The position numbers and the translations under genes were made by a program. Source: Rhodocyclaceae bacterium (lineage in GTDB: Bacteria > Pseudomonadota > Gammaproteobacteria > Burkholderiales > Rhodocyclaceae). From it: a stretch of DNA of 35,632 nucleotides. Below the pieces are notes generated by a model. The model was not told the DNA's origin, did not search any database, and saw nothing but the letters and a program-made list of their open reading frames with translations. This document shows, one piece after another, positions 34,978 through 35,632 of the stretch. The DNA is taken from assembly GCA_028714035.1 (NCBI GenBank), contig JAQTNA010000040.1:1-35632 (forward strand), in the 5' to 3' direction. Within the stretch, counting starts at the first letter, position 1. Every line of letters begins with the position of its first letter.

Positions 34978-35295
34978 TCACTTGAGCGTTGCAGGGACGA
35001 GTTCAATCTTGAGTGTGCAACCAACAGCGGCGGCGTATCGCTTCAGCGAAGCTACCGATGGTGCGTGCTTCCCAGCCGCTTCGAGGCGTGAGATAGCGCT
35101 CTTGGTGGTTCCCATACGAACCGCCACCGCCTCCTGTGTGAGGCCGGCGCGAGACCGAGCAACCAGCATTTCATGGGCAAGGGCGTATTCAAGCTCAAGG
35201 GCATCATAGGCTTCCTTGAAACCCTGGCGCTTGGACGCTTTTTCAATGAACGCCTTGTGGTCATGGCGCACCGGTTGGAATTCCAGATCAGCCAT
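34978..35295 (-). CDS. higA: HigA-type antitoxin (XRE helix-turn-helix)
   Basis: 105 residues with a strong ribosome site (GGAGG). The N-terminal arm is FIEKASKRQGFKEAYDALEL. The XRE helix-turn-helix at about 45-98 reads SRAGLTQEAVAVRMGTTKSA, ISRLEAAGKHAPSVASLKRY and AAAVGCTLKIEL. It neutralises the HigB toxin and represses the operon in related systems. It overlaps the 3' end of the toxin gene by 8 bases. The order toxin-antitoxin is normal for higBA. An attC site follows 9 bases after the stop. Confidence 0.88.
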   Translation of the reverse strand: MADLEFQPVRHDHKAFIEKASKRQGFKEAYDALELEYALAHEMLVARSRAGLTQEAVAVRMGTTKSAISRLEAAGKHAPSVASLKRYAAAVGCTLKIELVPATLK

Positions 35296-35539
35296 TTTGA
35301 ACCTCCTTCAATCGTTTCCGAGCTAGTTTGACTTCAAAGTCTGGCGTTTGTTGTGACTTCTTGATGAATGCATGGAGCACAATTACGCGCCGCCCAACGA
35401 GAAAGCAGTAGAACGCCCGGCCAATCCCCGAGCGACCACGAGGACGCAACTCGAACAAGCCATCGCCGAACGCTCGCGAATAAGGCAATTTCAGATTGGA
35501 GCCATCGTTATTTGTCAAGATAGTTGTCACGGTGTTCAA
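35288..35539 (-). pseudogene. HigB-type toxin, apparently N-terminally truncated
   Basis: The readable part fits the phage-derived Gp49-like/HigB family: LKLPYSRAFGDGLFELRP, FYCFLVGRRVIVLHAFIKKS, and KLARKRLKEV. Members usually have about 110-120 residues, with some 30-40 residues before this point. Here the frame opens only at a TTG at 35539 (83 residues) with no ribosome site, and a TAA stands in the same frame a few codons upstream. The upstream bases instead encode the C-terminus of an unrelated frame. It is probably a broken toxin left beside an intact antitoxin. A sequencing error or an unusual start cannot be excluded. Confidence 0.6.
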
Positions 35540-35632
35540 GCAGCCATTTTCAGATCGTTATTCTTTTGTCGTACCGGGTTGAGCCAGACGGTGGCGGGGC
35601 GATCCCAGTTCCGGGTGGGGCCGCGCCAGCGT
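35536..35632 (-). CDS. C-terminal fragment of an unidentified gene at the window edge
   Basis: 32 codons read in from the right edge and end at TGA (35536-35538). The peptide contains TRNWDRPATVWLNPVRQ then KNNDLKMAA. The Trp- and Pro-rich composition looks like a real protein end, possibly of a transposase or another mobile-element protein, but the family cannot be named from so little. Its stop overlaps the presumed start of the truncated HigB frame, consistent with an insertion that removed the toxin's 5' part. Confidence 0.35.
   Translation of the reverse strand, partial: RWRGPTRNWDRPATVWLNPVRQKNNDLKMAA

Overview
The window reads as GC-rich chromosomal DNA of a betaproteobacterium. A Rhodocyclales or Nitrosomonadales-like genome is my guess, based on the block pheT-ihfA-merR-tRNA-Pro, an adenosylcobalamin-type ribonucleotide reductase with TSCPD repeats, RmuC, and many hybrid kinases and cyclic-di-GMP proteins. 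No rRNA, CRISPR array or complete insertion sequence was found.

Layout. 1-3046: the pheT 3' part, ihfA, a MerR-type regulator, and tRNA-Pro(GGG) with its own promoter and a terminator hairpin. 3284-12626: a signalling block with a Cache-type hybrid histidine kinase, a NIT-domain chemoreceptor, an 850-base stretch without an obvious large gene, a small exported HNH nuclease, and a second hybrid kinase with an ABC-substrate-binding-like sensor and three PAS domains. The 850-base stretch holds a near-perfect sigma-54 promoter followed by a cyclic-di-GMP-I (GEMM) riboswitch, so the RNA leading towards the nuclease is probably controlled by both. 12837-15613: a DUF1684 protein and a compact arsR-arsC-acr3 arsenic operon with a symmetric operator. 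15614-18865: nrdJ behind two NrdR-like boxes. 18866-22461: a small lipoprotein, a small unknown gene, a 160-bp non-autonomous mobile element sitting exactly on the rmuC stop codon, rmuC, and an AbrB/RelE-like toxin-antitoxin pair. 22478-28833: a PepD-type dipeptidase, a lysozyme-fold protein without signal peptide followed by an exported partner (possible effector and immunity pair), and an FtsX/YbbP-type permease. 29066-33626: three translationally coupled genes, namely PAS-GGDEF-EAL-REC-PAS, a small HD-GYP-N-terminus-like protein, and an HDOD protein. 33636-35632: the end of an integron-like cassette array on the minus strand. It has two attC-like sites, a PIN toxin with a small partner, a PD-(D/E)XK-like protein, a HigB/HigA pair whose toxin looks N-terminally truncated, and a C-terminal fragment of an unidentified gene.

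How it fits together. Cyclic-di-GMP is the connecting theme: a riboswitch reads it in the left half, and a protein with intact synthesis and breakdown motifs sits in an operon in the right half. The two hybrid kinases share the same kinase-receiver core but have different input domains. The most noteworthy items are the sigma-54/riboswitch leader, the lysozyme-like/exported pair, the cassette array and the MITE at rmuC. All calls come from reading the sequence by eye; no database search was run.
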